Assembly (NCBI GenBank): GCA_913778085.1
Contig: CAJYXJ010000013.1
Span: 186,001-250,000, forward strand
Direction of reading: 5' to 3'
DNA: 64,000 bases
Source of the DNA: an uncultured Chryseobacterium sp.
GTDB taxonomy: Bacteria; Bacteroidota; Bacteroidia; Flavobacteriales; Weeksellaceae
In this document: piece by piece, positions 54,360 through 63,265 of the stretch
Position numbering within the stretch: position 1 is the stretch's first letter
Layout of the letters: each line of letters starts with the position of its first letter
The notes under the pieces: model-generated
Databases searched by the model: none
Told to the model about the DNA's origin: nothing
The model's input: the letters and a program-made list of their open reading frames with translations, nothing else
Translations under genes and position numbers: made by a program

Positions 54360-55022
54360 ATGTCAAAAATAGAAATAGCCTGTTTCAATCCGGAATCCGC
54401 GATCACCGCCTTTGAAAACGGGGCCGACCGGATCGAATTGTGTGACGGATTAAGCGAAGGCGGAACCACCCCGGATTTTGAAACCGTTAAACAGCTGCGT
54501 AAAAAAATAAATATTCCGATGTTTGTGATGATCCGTCCGCGAGGGGGAGATTTTACCTATTCCGATGAGGAATTCGAGCAGATGAAATCCGACCTGACCC
54601 GTTTAAAATCATTAAACGTCGATGGATTCGTTTTCGGGATTTTGGATGAAAACGATGAGGTGAATACCACACAAAATAAAGAACTGGTGGAACTGGCTAA
54701 ACCGCATCCGTGCACTTTCCACCGGGCTTTTGACCGGGCCAAAAACTTGGAACAGTCTCTGGAAAAAGTTATTAGCAGCGGATTCGCCACGATCCTCACT
54801 TCCGGTCAGCAACCCAATGTTTCCAAAGGAAAGGAAAACCTGAAAAAGCTGGTGGAACTGTCTGCCGGAAGAATCGAAATCCTCGTCGGCGGTGGATTGC
54901 GCTCAAGAAATATTGAAGAAATCCGGGATTTTACAAAAGCTGAATATTTCCATTCATCGGCTATCACAGACGGCGGGGCGTTTGCCAGTGCAGAAGAGGT
55001 AGCAGCTTTGAAAAATAAGTAA
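54360..55022 (+). CDS. cutC: Copper homeostasis protein CutC
   Basis: A 220-residue TIM-barrel protein of the CutC family. IEIACFNPESAITAFENGADRIELCDGLSEGGTTP (quoted in parts: GADRIELCDGLSEGG), MFVMIRPRGGDFTYSD, HPCTFHRAFDRAK and RIEILVGGGLRSRNI are characteristic. The proposed copper role is weakly supported in most bacteria; the true reaction is not settled. Slightly shorter than the E. coli protein (248). Confidence 0.92.
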   Translation: MSKIEIACFNPESAITAFENGADRIELCDGLSEGGTTPDFETVKQLRKKINIPMFVMIRPRGGDFTYSDEEFEQMKSDLTRLKSLNVDGFVFGILDENDEVNTTQNKELVELAKPHPCTFHRAFDRAKNLEQSLEKVISSGFATILTSGQQPNVSKGKENLKKLVELSAGRIEILVGGGLRSRNIEEIRDFTKAEYFHSSAITDGGAFASAEEVAALKNK

Positions 55023-55030
55023 GAAATCAA

Positions 55031-55196
55031 TTAAACGCAAAGTTTTATTTGTAAGGCTGCACATTTTAAGCGGTCAAAGCAGGCGGCAAAGCCGCTGATG
55101 AAGCGTACGGATAAGCCGCTGCGCTTCATCAGATCAGCTTGCTGATCCGTTCTTTGCTTCCTTAATTTATATACAGAGAAAATATGCCTTTGCGTT
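55031..55196. repeat. Palindromic element bounded by inverted ends
   Basis: Bounded by ttaaacgcaaag at 55031-55042 and ctttgcgttaa near 55186-55197, with an inner palindrome gctgatgaagcg/cgcttcatcag (55093-55132) and gatcagc/gctgatc. About 165 bases, GC-richer than the surroundings, ending 15 bases before the GxxExxY gene. Confidence 0.6.
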
Positions 55197-55212
55197 AAAT
55201 AAAAACACACAT

Positions 55213-55589
55213 ATGACAGAAAATGAATTATCCTACAAAATTATTGGAGCAGCCCTAGAAGTACACCGGAGTTTAGGAGTTGGTTTGTTAGAGAACACTT
55301 ATGAAATTGCCTTGCTTTATGAATTAAAACAGTTGGGCCTTGACGTGCAACAACAGGTTGCATTACCCTTATATACAAAGATATAATAATCGAAAATGCC
55401 TATAAAATAGATCTTGTCATCGAAGGCAAAGTAATTGTTGAAATAAAATCGGTTTTAGAAATACATCCCATATTTCAGGCTCAATTGTTAACGTATTTGA
55501 AATTAGCCCATATGAAACTCGGACTTTTAATTAATTTTAATACATTACTTATAAAACATGGAATCCATAGGGTCGTAAACAATTTATAA
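55213..55589 (+). pseudogene. GxxExxY protein gene, single frameshift
   Basis: The reading frame from ATG 55213 encodes SYKIIGAALEVHRSLGVG and the family motif GLLENTYEIALLYELK, then stops at 55384-55386. Restoring one missing base near 55369-55375 gives continuous sequence (YKDIIIENAYKIDLVIEGK, VEIKSVLEIHPIFQAQLL, MKLGLLINFN) to a stop at 55587-55589, the normal length of about 125 residues. GxxExxY proteins have a PD-(D/E)XK-like core and unknown function. Its stop overlaps the next start (TAATG). A sequencing error in the homopolymer-free ttatataca tract is possible. Confidence 0.82.
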
Positions 55590-58060
55590 TGAACAAAATT
55601 TTACTTTTTTCTTTTCTTTTTATTCAGCTGCTGATCAACGGCCAGACTTCGGAGCGTTCATTGTCTTCTCAGGATTGGCAGTTTAAAAATACAAAAGATC
55701 TCAAATGGTTGCCGGCTAAAGTTCCGGGGACCGTCCACATGGACCTGATGAACAACAGCATCATTCCCGATCCTTACAAAGACGAAAACGAAAAAAAGGT
55801 GCAATGGGTAGAAAATGAAGACTGGGAGTACCAGACCGCCTTCAATCTTTCTTCACGGGAATGGCAGCATAAAAATATCGATCTGGTTTTTTCCGGACTG
55901 GATACTTCTTCTGAGGTGTATCTGAACGGGAAATTAGTAAAAAGTACAGACAACATGTTCAGGATATGGACCATTCCGGCAAAAATTCATTTAAAACAGG
56001 GCGAAAACATACTTCAGGTAAAATTTAAATCTGCTGTAAACGTGGGGAAAGATTTAGCCAAAAAAGTTCCTTTCATTCTGCCGGAATCACCGAGAAGTTT
56101 AGTAAGAAAGGCACAGTACCAGTTCGGTTGGGACTGGGGCCCGAGGTTGGTGACAGCCGGAATCTGGAAAGAGGTCAGCCTCAGGTTCTGGGATCTGGCT
56201 CAACTGAAAACCGTGAAGATCGAACAGATGAAACTGACACCACAGAAAGCAGAGCTGGCCGTTCATGCAGAGATATTCGCTCAGGAAGCCGGAAAGTATA
56301 AGCTTTCCATCAATAATCAAATTCAGGATCTTGCTTTAAAATCGGGATTAAACACCATTTCGGTGCCATATCAGATCAGGAACCCAAAGTTCTGGCAGCC
56401 GAACGGTTGGGGAAAACCCAATCTGTATGATATTAAAGTTGCCTTGCAGAAAGCGTCAGAAATCATTAACGAAAAAACGGAGCGGATCGGACTGAGAACG
56501 GTAGAGTTAATTCAGGAAAAAGATGACAAAGGGAAGTCATTTTACTTTAAAGTGAACGGTCAGCCGATGTACGCCAAAGGAACCAACTGGATTCCCGGGG
56601 ACAGTTTTTCGCCAAGAATGACCAAAGAAAAATATCGGAAGCTGATCAAAGATTGTAAAGAGGCCAATATGAACATGATTCGTGTATGGGGCGGCGGCAT
56701 TTACGAAGATGATGAATTCTACAAAGCCTGTGATGAGAACGGCATCCTGGTCTGGCAGGATTTCATGTTTGCCGGAAGTTTTTATCCGGCTGATGAAAGT
56801 TTCCGCGAAAATGTGAATGAGGAAGTTAAGGATCAGATCGAAAGGCTGCAGAATCATCCTTCACTGGCTTTATGGTGCGGAAACAACGAAATTGATGAGG
56901 CCATCGTTAATTGGGGCTACCAAAAGCAGTTTAAGTATTCAAAAAACGATTCGCTGCAGGTCTGGAAAGATTACCAAGCGATTTTTCATGAAGTGATCCC
57001 CGAAGCCATCAAAAAATACGCAACGGCTGATAAGCAAATTTACTGGCCCAGTTCTCCGTCCATTGGCTGGGGGCACAAAGAAAGCCTGACGGAAGGCGAT
57101 TCCCACTACTGGGGCGTCTGGTGGGGCGAGCAGCCGTTTGAAATCTTTAACGAAAAAATTCCGCGCTTCGCTTCGGAGTATGGCTTCCAGGGAATGCCGA
57201 CGCTGGAAACCACAAAATCGATGTTTTCGGCAAAGCCGGATTTAAGTTTACAAAATCCTGTGATCAAAGCGCACGAAAAACATTCGAGAGGCTGGGAGAT
57301 TATCGAGAATTATATGAAAAGGGACTATATCGTTCCAAAAGATTTTGTAAAATACAACTACGTCTCCCAACTGCTTCAGGCACGCGGCATGCAGATCGCC
57401 ATTGAAGCCCACCGCCGGGCCAAACCTTACAATATGGGAACCCTGTACTGGCAGCTGAACGATTGCTGGCCGGTCGTTTCCTGGTCATCCATCGATTACC
57501 TGGGCCACTGGAAAGCCCTTCATTACCAGGTGAAAAGAAGTTTTGAAGAGGTGGCCATCTTTGTGGAGGATAAAGAAAAAGCATATGATGTTTACCTTTT
57601 GAATGATACATTAACCGACTTCGATGGAGGTTTACAGGCAGAACTTTTAAGTTTTGATGGACAGCCATTATGGGCGTTGGATGCTGCCGATCACTTACCT
57701 GCCAATTCATCTGGTAAGCGTCTGTCAATAGAAAAATCTGAATTTGATGAATTTGATTTATCCGGATCGGTTTTAAGGATTGCTTTTAACGGGTCTGCGG
57801 GAAAAGCGGAAAAATTGTTTTACTTCAGCCGTCCGAAAGACCTCAAGCTTTCAAGGCCGGCCATTCAGATCAAAAAAATCTCCGCCACTGAAATCGAAAT
57901 TTCCACCGATATCCTGGCAAAAGATGTTTATCTTATGGGAGATGTCCATTTCAGCGACAACTTTTTCGATCTTTTACCCAATACATCCAAAAGGATTATC
58001 TTATCAAAACCCCTTGAAAAAATTGAAGTGATGAGCCTTTGGGATACGATGAATGAATAG
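55589..58060 (+). CDS. Beta-mannosidase, GH2
   Basis: An 823-residue exo-glycosidase removing terminal beta-mannose, as in the N-glycan core. Signal peptide (LLFSFLFIQLLINGQ), an N-terminal GH2 sugar-binding domain (about 35-190), an Ig-like domain, the catalytic barrel with E434 in WCGNNEIDE (acid/base) and E530 in ASEYGFQGMP (nucleophile), and two C-terminal beta domains. The 3' end, encoding IILSKPLEKIEVMSLWDTMN, together with the following terminator, is repeated four more times downstream (58118-58552). With GH20 and glycosylasparaginase it fits N-glycan degradation. Confidence 0.93.
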   Translation: MNKILLFSFLFIQLLINGQTSERSLSSQDWQFKNTKDLKWLPAKVPGTVHMDLMNNSIIPDPYKDENEKKVQWVENEDWEYQTAFNLSSREWQHKNIDLVFSGLDTSSEVYLNGKLVKSTDNMFRIWTIPAKIHLKQGENILQVKFKSAVNVGKDLAKKVPFILPESPRSLVRKAQYQFGWDWGPRLVTAGIWKEVSLRFWDLAQLKTVKIEQMKLTPQKAELAVHAEIFAQEAGKYKLSINNQIQDLALKSGLNTISVPYQIRNPKFWQPNGWGKPNLYDIKVALQKASEIINEKTERIGLRTVELIQEKDDKGKSFYFKVNGQPMYAKGTNWIPGDSFSPRMTKEKYRKLIKDCKEANMNMIRVWGGGIYEDDEFYKACDENGILVWQDFMFAGSFYPADESFRENVNEEVKDQIERLQNHPSLALWCGNNEIDEAIVNWGYQKQFKYSKNDSLQVWKDYQAIFHEVIPEAIKKYATADKQIYWPSSPSIGWGHKESLTEGDSHYWGVWWGEQPFEIFNEKIPRFASEYGFQGMPTLETTKSMFSAKPDLSLQNPVIKAHEKHSRGWEIIENYMKRDYIVPKDFVKYNYVSQLLQARGMQIAIEAHRRAKPYNMGTLYWQLNDCWPVVSWSSIDYLGHWKALHYQVKRSFEEVAIFVEDKEKAYDVYLLNDTLTDFDGGLQAELLSFDGQPLWALDAADHLPANSSGKRLSIEKSEFDEFDLSGSVLRIAFNGSAGKAEKLFYFSRPKDLKLSRPAIQIKKISATEIEISTDILAKDVYLMGDVHFSDNFFDLLPNTSKRIILSKPLEKIEVMSLWDTMNE

Positions 58061-58552
58061 AATTCCGGTAAATTCAAACCTCATAGGTTTCCAACACCTA
58101 TGAGGTTTACACACAACATTATCTTATCAAAATCTCCGGAAAAAATTGAGTCATTAGCCTTTGGGATACGATGAACAAGTAGGATTCCGGTAAATTCAAG
58201 CCTCATAGGTTTCCAAAACCTATGAGGTTTATACACAACATTATCTTATCAAAACCCCTTGAAAAAATTGAAGTGATGAGCCTTTGGGATACGATGAATG
58301 AATAGAATTCCGGTAAATTCAAACCTCATAGGTTTCCAAAAAACCTATGAGGTTTACACACAACATTATCTTATCAAAATCTCCGGAAAAAATTGAGTCA
58401 TTAGCCTTTGGGATACGATGAATGAATAGAATTCCGGTAAATTCAAACCTCATAGGTTTCCAAAACCTATGAGGTTTACACAAAAAATCATCTTATCAAG
58501 GCCTTTGGAAACAATCGAGGTAGTAAGGCTTTGGAATACGATGAATCAATAA
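57995..58552 (+). repeat. Tandem repeat of the beta-mannosidase 3' end plus terminator
   Basis: Five units: 57995-58117 (live gene end), 58118-58239, 58240-58364, 58365-58486 and a shorter, diverged 58487-58552. Each of the first four is 122-125 bp: the last 22 codons of the gene, attccggtaaattcaaacc, and a hairpin. Units 1 and 3 share tctccgga...gagtcattagcc; units 0 and 2 share ccccttga...gaagtgatgagc, so a two-unit block was duplicated. The last unit still encodes an intact variant tail, IILSRPLETIEVVRLWNTMN and stop. Confidence 0.9.
58076..58108 (+). terminator. Hairpin after the beta-mannosidase gene
   Basis: Perfect 13-bp stem aaacctcataggt/acctatgaggttt with a 7-base loop. The same hairpin recurs in each downstream repeat unit (about 58199-58231, 58320-58355, 58445-58478). 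The T run is short, so termination strength is uncertain. Confidence 0.65.
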
Positions 58553-58564
58553 TACAGGCTGTTT

Positions 58565-59167
58565 ATGAAAATAATAAAAAAGATTTCCGATTTCCTGTTT
58601 ATGCTATTTTTCCTGGTATTCATACCTGGAATTGTTATCACATGGACCGATTTTAAAATAAAGACTGAACTGCCGATTAACGATTTTGCCGGATTTGTTG
58701 TTGATAGCCATCAGAATATCTATATAGGCGACAGTTTCTACTCAATCATCCAGAAATATGACAGGACAGGAAACTTTACAGAATCCTTTAAGGTGAAAGG
58801 CACCTCGGGCAAACCTTTTACAATAGGTGTCGATACAAAAGACAACATCATCGTTACGCTGCAGACGGGCAGAGAAGTTGTTATATATCCTCTCTATCGT
58901 GGAGAAACCATTACTGAGAGGTCATACAAAAAAAGGGATCACAACAAATTTTTTATTACCCGCAACCATGAAAAATATGGAAATCTGGGGACCCGCTTTC
59001 CGGCGATTTGGAAATTATCAGGCACAAAAGAAAAAGTAGTGGAGCAAAGTCTTTTCCTCCAGCTGCTCAGTTTTCCGTCGATGATGGGGGTTGTTCTAAC
59101 GGCGGTTTTTCTGAAATTCATCGCATTTATCACAGAAAAATGGAGAAAACTCCGGTCCGAAACGTAG
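58565..59167 (+). CDS. Membrane protein with NHL-like beta-propeller segment
   Basis: A 200-residue protein with an N-terminal helix (about 8-28, FLFMLFFLVFIPGIVITW) and a C-terminal helix (about 165-188). Between them is a domain with NHL-repeat character (GFVVDSHQNIYIGDSFYSII, KYDRTGNFTESF, GVDTKDNIIVTLQ) but only about two blades, too few for a full propeller. Function unknown. Upstream is the repeat array, so it may rely on an internal promoter. Confidence 0.6.
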   Translation: MKIIKKISDFLFMLFFLVFIPGIVITWTDFKIKTELPINDFAGFVVDSHQNIYIGDSFYSIIQKYDRTGNFTESFKVKGTSGKPFTIGVDTKDNIIVTLQTGREVVIYPLYRGETITERSYKKRDHNKFFITRNHEKYGNLGTRFPAIWKLSGTKEKVVEQSLFLQLLSFPSMMGVVLTAVFLKFIAFITEKWRKLRSET

Positions 59168-59210
59168 AGAAATCAATTTCAGCCGTACCTTTGCCGCAGA
59201 TTTCTGAAGT

Positions 59211-60119
59211 ATGGCAAATTTTGTTCTGATTGCAGTGTGCATTATCGCAGGAATGGTGTTCAAGGCAACCAAATCCATCCATCCTGACGCGCACAAAGGC
59301 ATCAATACGTGGATCCTTTATCTGGCACTTCCTGCCGTTTCCTTCAAATACCTTCCGAAGGTGCAGTGGATGGCCGAAATGCTGTTCCCTGTAGTGGCCA
59401 CTTTCCTGATTTCGGTAGCCTGCTTTTTCTTTATGAAAGGGTACAGCCGGTACAAAGGCTATTCCGGGCGTTCACGGAGTACGCTGGAACTGGTTAGCGG
59501 TTACAGCAACACTTCATTCATCGGTTTTCCGCTGGTGGCTGCATTTTATGGGGAGAACCTTTTAAGCATTGCCGTGATCTGCGACCAGACCATGTTCCTG
59601 GCCCTTTCGACGCTGGGCATCATCGCTGCGGTAAAAGGAGGCAGCCGGTCCGGGAGAATAAGTGCACAGTTCATCCTGAAAAGGCTTGTTACCTTTCCGC
59701 CTCTTATCGGGTGTATGGCAGCATTGGTTCTTTCAAGGTTCATCGATTTTTCATCGGCAGAGCCTTTCTTCGACAAACTGGCAGCCACCGTCAGTCCTTT
59801 GGCGCTCTTTTCAGTTGGACTTCAGCTGAAATTCAACGGCTGGAAAAAGCTGATTCCCCAAATGTCCGTTTCCATGCTCTACAAGCTGCTTCTGGCCCCG
59901 GCACTCGTTTTAGGGCTTGCCTTACTGGCCGGCATCAAAGGGGATGTAGCGAAGATCACAGTCTTTGAAGCGGCAATGCCTACCGTTGTTACCTCAAGTA
60001 TCATTGCAGAACAGTTTCGGCTCAATACCAAACTCACCAATTTAACCATCGGTTTCAGCATCATCGTTGGACTTTTCACCTCAGCCATCTGGTACCATTT
60101 AACCGAATTCTTCTTTTAA
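59211..60119 (+). CDS. AEC family transporter
   Basis: A 302-residue membrane protein with about ten helices of the auxin efflux carrier family. GYSNTSFIGFPLVAAFYGE and FEAAMPTVVTSSIIAEQF are the conserved segments of the two halves, with the internal cytosolic loop rich in Gly/Arg/Ser between. Probably an organic-acid or small-molecule exporter; the substrate is unknown. Forty-three bases after the preceding gene on the same strand. Confidence 0.88.
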   Translation: MANFVLIAVCIIAGMVFKATKSIHPDAHKGINTWILYLALPAVSFKYLPKVQWMAEMLFPVVATFLISVACFFFMKGYSRYKGYSGRSRSTLELVSGYSNTSFIGFPLVAAFYGENLLSIAVICDQTMFLALSTLGIIAAVKGGSRSGRISAQFILKRLVTFPPLIGCMAALVLSRFIDFSSAEPFFDKLAATVSPLALFSVGLQLKFNGWKKLIPQMSVSMLYKLLLAPALVLGLALLAGIKGDVAKITVFEAAMPTVVTSSIIAEQFRLNTKLTNLTIGFSIIVGLFTSAIWYHLTEFFF

Positions 60120-60656
60120 TCCAGATATAAACCATTGGTACCCGAAATAAAATTAATCGAGATCAGGCAATTCAAAACCACTCTCCAAACCCTCAAACTC
60201 CCTTACCCTCAACCTTATTCCCCTGATAAGGAGCTTCATCCGGCTATCCACTCTTACTCCTCGCGCGATCGCTGATGCCACCGCCTGCTGTGGGGTAACC
60301 GTTTCTATCCGGGCTAGGGCAGCCTGCCTTTGTTCTGCATTTTGTGTTAAGATTAACGAGTGCATAAAGGAGAACTTGATTAACTGTCTGGATGCTGGAC
60401 GTGTAAAGTCAGTAAAACAATCAAAGGTCTTAATGGATATATAATTCATTAAAATCGGGCTAATACTCATTTGCTGAGTGAAATCGAATATTCGACTGGG
60501 CCAAATGCCCTTGCGACCGAAAAATAAGCGAGTCATTATCCAATAAATTCTTTGCGACCCTGGCGTTTAAAAATAAATTAAGTCCCCTCCATTTACCTTC
60601 CTTAAAAATTGCACTTCTCTCCGGAAAATTTTAATTTTACACTTTAAATATTTCCC
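60120..60656. repeat. Gene-free stretch with repeat D copy
   Basis: No gene is supported in 537 bases. Positions 60221-60335 carry the second copy of the GC-rich element seen at 38661-38800 (ggagcttcatccggct, ctcttactcctcgcgc, ctgtggggtaaccg, tccgggctagggcagc). The flanks are AT-rich and include the upstream region of priA. A 127-codon open frame on the - strand crosses the repeat and is not convincing. Confidence 0.7.
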
Positions 60657-63104
60657 TTGAATTACGCCCAGATAGTTTTGCCGTTGAATGTAAAAGGATC
60701 TTTCACCTATAAGGTTCCTGAAGAAATGCAGTCTGAAATCCAGGTCGGAATGCGGGTGCTTGTTTCCTTCCGGGGAAAGAAAATTTATACCGGAATTGTA
60801 TTTGAGCTGCACGACGAAGTTCCTGAAACCTTCCTCCCGAAAGATGTCATCAGCCTGCTGGATGATCAGCCGATCGTTCCCCAGGAGCAGATCCGGTTCT
60901 GGAACTGGCTGTCCGATTATTATCTTTGCGGGCTGGGTGAAATTTACCGTTTTGCATTCCCTTCTTCCCTGAAGTTGGAAAGCGAAACCTACCTGAAGCT
61001 GAAACCGAACGTCACCGTCGATTTTGAAAACCTGGATGTCAACGAAATGTATCTCATTCAGGCACTGGAAGTGCGCCAGCTGATCAACCTGACCGATATC
61101 GAAGCGTTTATTCCGAAAAAAGACATCATCAAAACCGTCAATTCATTAATTGATTTGCAGTATATTGAAATCGATGAAAAGATTGCGGAAAAATACAAGG
61201 CTAAAGAAATTGCTTATGTAAAGATTAAAGATGAAATCTTACATAACCAGAATCTGACGGAGATTCTTTTAAAATTAAACAAAGCCAAAAAACAGAAGGA
61301 TCTTTTCCTCCATATCCTCGAAAAGCAGACTGAAAATCCGGACCTTCACCTTAAAAAATCAGACCTTTTTGAAGACGGGTATTTCGGAAGTTCCCATTTA
61401 AAGGCCCTGACCAATAAAGATCTGGTGGAGGAGTATTACATGCAGAAAGACCGGCTCGAAAGCTACGAAGGCGACATCGAGGAACTCGAAGAACTTTCCG
61501 AAGCCCAGAAATCCGCAAAATCGGAAATCGATGAGGCCTTTGAAGAAGGGAAGAATGTCCTGCTTCATGGAGTCACTTCATCAGGGAAAACACACCTGTA
61601 TCTGGAGAAAATCGAAGAATGCATCAAGGATGGGAAAAATGTGCTGTTTTTACTTCCTGAAATAGCCCTGACCAAGCAGATTACCCAGCGGCTGGAAAAG
61701 AAATACGGCCGTCAGCTCGGCTTTTACCACCAGAAACTTACCGATTTCGAAAGGGTGGAAGTGTGGCGCCGGATCCGCCAGAACGACATCAAAGTCCTCA
61801 TCGGAACCCGGAATGCTTTGTTTCTGCCGTTTAAAAATTTAGGTCTTATTGTGGTAGATGAGGAACACGATTCTGCTTACCGGCCGAGGGAAGTATCGCC
61901 GTATTTCAATGCAAAAGATGCGGCCCTGGTGCTCGGGAATTTTTACAAAGCCCATGTTATTCTGGGCTCGGCGACGCCTTCTGTAGAAAGTTATTACAAT
62001 GCCCGGAAGGATAAGATGAAATACATTTTCCTGGAAGAACGCTTCGGCAACGTCAGTCTTCCGGAGTACGAAATCATCAACTTCAAGGAAGCCCAGGATT
62101 CCAAAAAAGTATCCGGGAATTTTTCGCTGCACCTGATTGATGAAATAAAAAAAGTACTGGAAGAGCAAAACCAGGCCATCGTTCTGCACAACCGCCGGGG
62201 CTATGCCAATGTGGTGGAATGTGAGACCTGCGGCTATGTGAACTACTGCTCTAACTGCGATGTGGTAATGACCTATCATAAGGCAGCTAACGAAATGAAA
62301 TGCCACTACTGCGGCCAGCGCGCTTCCAAACCGAAGACCTGCCCGAAATGCCACTCCGAAAATCTCAACGAAAGAGGGGTAGGCGTGGAACAGATCCACG
62401 AAGAGGTTTCCAAGTTATTTCCGGACAACGAAGTAGACCGTATGGACGTGGATTCTATGCGAAAAAAGTTCGCTTACGAAAAGCTTTACGAAAAAATCGA
62501 AGACCGGGAAACCGATATTGTCGTCGGGACCCAGATGATCTCCAAAGGACTGGATTTCGATCATATCGAGCTGGTGGCTATTCCGAAAGCGGATTCTTTA
62601 TTATATGTACAGGATTTCCGGGCGGAAGAAAGAGCGTATCAGCTGATTACCCAGGTTTCCGGAAGAGCGGGAAGAGTTTCCGGGAAAGGAAAGATCCTTA
62701 TCCAGACCTTTAATCCAGAACATTCTGTTTTTCAGTTGATTAAAATGCAGAATCCTGCCAGGATTTATAGATATATTCTTACGGAACGCCAGAAATTTCA
62801 TTATCCGCCTTTTACAAAGCTGATCATGATCGGGATTAAACATCGCCGCGAAGACAAAGCCAACCGTGCTTCCCAGTTTTTAGGTTCCATCCTCAGGAAG
62901 TATCTGCCGGAAGACTGTATTTTAGGCCCTGAAAAAGCACAGATTGCCAGGCTGAATAACCTCTATCAGTTCCAGATTATGCTGAAACTTCCCCGCGGAA
63001 AAAAGTATGAAGAATATAAAAAACTTGTTCTCTTAAGCATTAAAGAATTTGAGGAAATCCCTGCTTATCAAAGTATTAAAAAAGACATTTTTGTAGATTT
63101 TTAA
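60657..63104 (+). CDS. priA: Primosomal protein N' (PriA helicase, TTG start)
   Basis: An 815-residue replication-restart helicase that loads the replisome at stalled forks. It has an N-terminal 3' DNA-binding domain (MNYAQIVLPLNVKGSFTYKV), a helicase domain with GVTSSGKTHL (G305-L314; K311), DEEHDSAYRPRE, and the zinc-binding insert (CETCGYVNYCSNCD, CHYCGQR, CPKCH). GTQMISKGLDFDH and SGRAGRVSGKG are later helicase motifs. The start is TTG at 60657; the next ATG lies inside the conserved N-terminal domain. Confidence 0.94.
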   Translation: MNYAQIVLPLNVKGSFTYKVPEEMQSEIQVGMRVLVSFRGKKIYTGIVFELHDEVPETFLPKDVISLLDDQPIVPQEQIRFWNWLSDYYLCGLGEIYRFAFPSSLKLESETYLKLKPNVTVDFENLDVNEMYLIQALEVRQLINLTDIEAFIPKKDIIKTVNSLIDLQYIEIDEKIAEKYKAKEIAYVKIKDEILHNQNLTEILLKLNKAKKQKDLFLHILEKQTENPDLHLKKSDLFEDGYFGSSHLKALTNKDLVEEYYMQKDRLESYEGDIEELEELSEAQKSAKSEIDEAFEEGKNVLLHGVTSSGKTHLYLEKIEECIKDGKNVLFLLPEIALTKQITQRLEKKYGRQLGFYHQKLTDFERVEVWRRIRQNDIKVLIGTRNALFLPFKNLGLIVVDEEHDSAYRPREVSPYFNAKDAALVLGNFYKAHVILGSATPSVESYYNARKDKMKYIFLEERFGNVSLPEYEIINFKEAQDSKKVSGNFSLHLIDEIKKVLEEQNQAIVLHNRRGYANVVECETCGYVNYCSNCDVVMTYHKAANEMKCHYCGQRASKPKTCPKCHSENLNERGVGVEQIHEEVSKLFPDNEVDRMDVDSMRKKFAYEKLYEKIEDRETDIVVGTQMISKGLDFDHIELVAIPKADSLLYVQDFRAEERAYQLITQVSGRAGRVSGKGKILIQTFNPEHSVFQLIKMQNPARIYRYILTERQKFHYPPFTKLIMIGIKHRREDKANRASQFLGSILRKYLPEDCILGPEKAQIARLNNLYQFQIMLKLPRGKKYEEYKKLVLLSIKEFEEIPAYQSIKKDIFVDF

Positions 63105-63170
63105 CATTTTTTAACAAAATTTATAGACTTTTTATAATAGTCTACTGAACTGCCATACAACAATATTTTC

Positions 63171-63178
63171 TACATTTG
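63171..63178 (+). promoter_or_regulatory. TACATTTG -7-like box upstream of dacB
   Basis: Matches TAnnTTTG between the stop of priA and the PBP4 gene, leaving a leader of about 80 bases. No TTG at the -33 position was identified. Confidence 0.4.
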
Positions 63179-63265
63179 GGCGTTGATTATATGTTTGGCG
63201 TTTAACCTTCGATTTAACCCATCGGCAGTTATTCTATCCAAAGTATAGCAAAAATTGAAAGATAG

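Noticed and set aside
58061-58552. CRISPR-like array in the repeats after the beta-mannosidase gene
   Set aside because: Units of about 123 bp are direct copies of a gene end without unique spacers; no cas genes nearby.
60153-60536. 127-codon open frame on the - strand
   Set aside because: It runs through repeat D and AT-rich spacer, shows no family features or start context, and its sequence is explained by the repeat.
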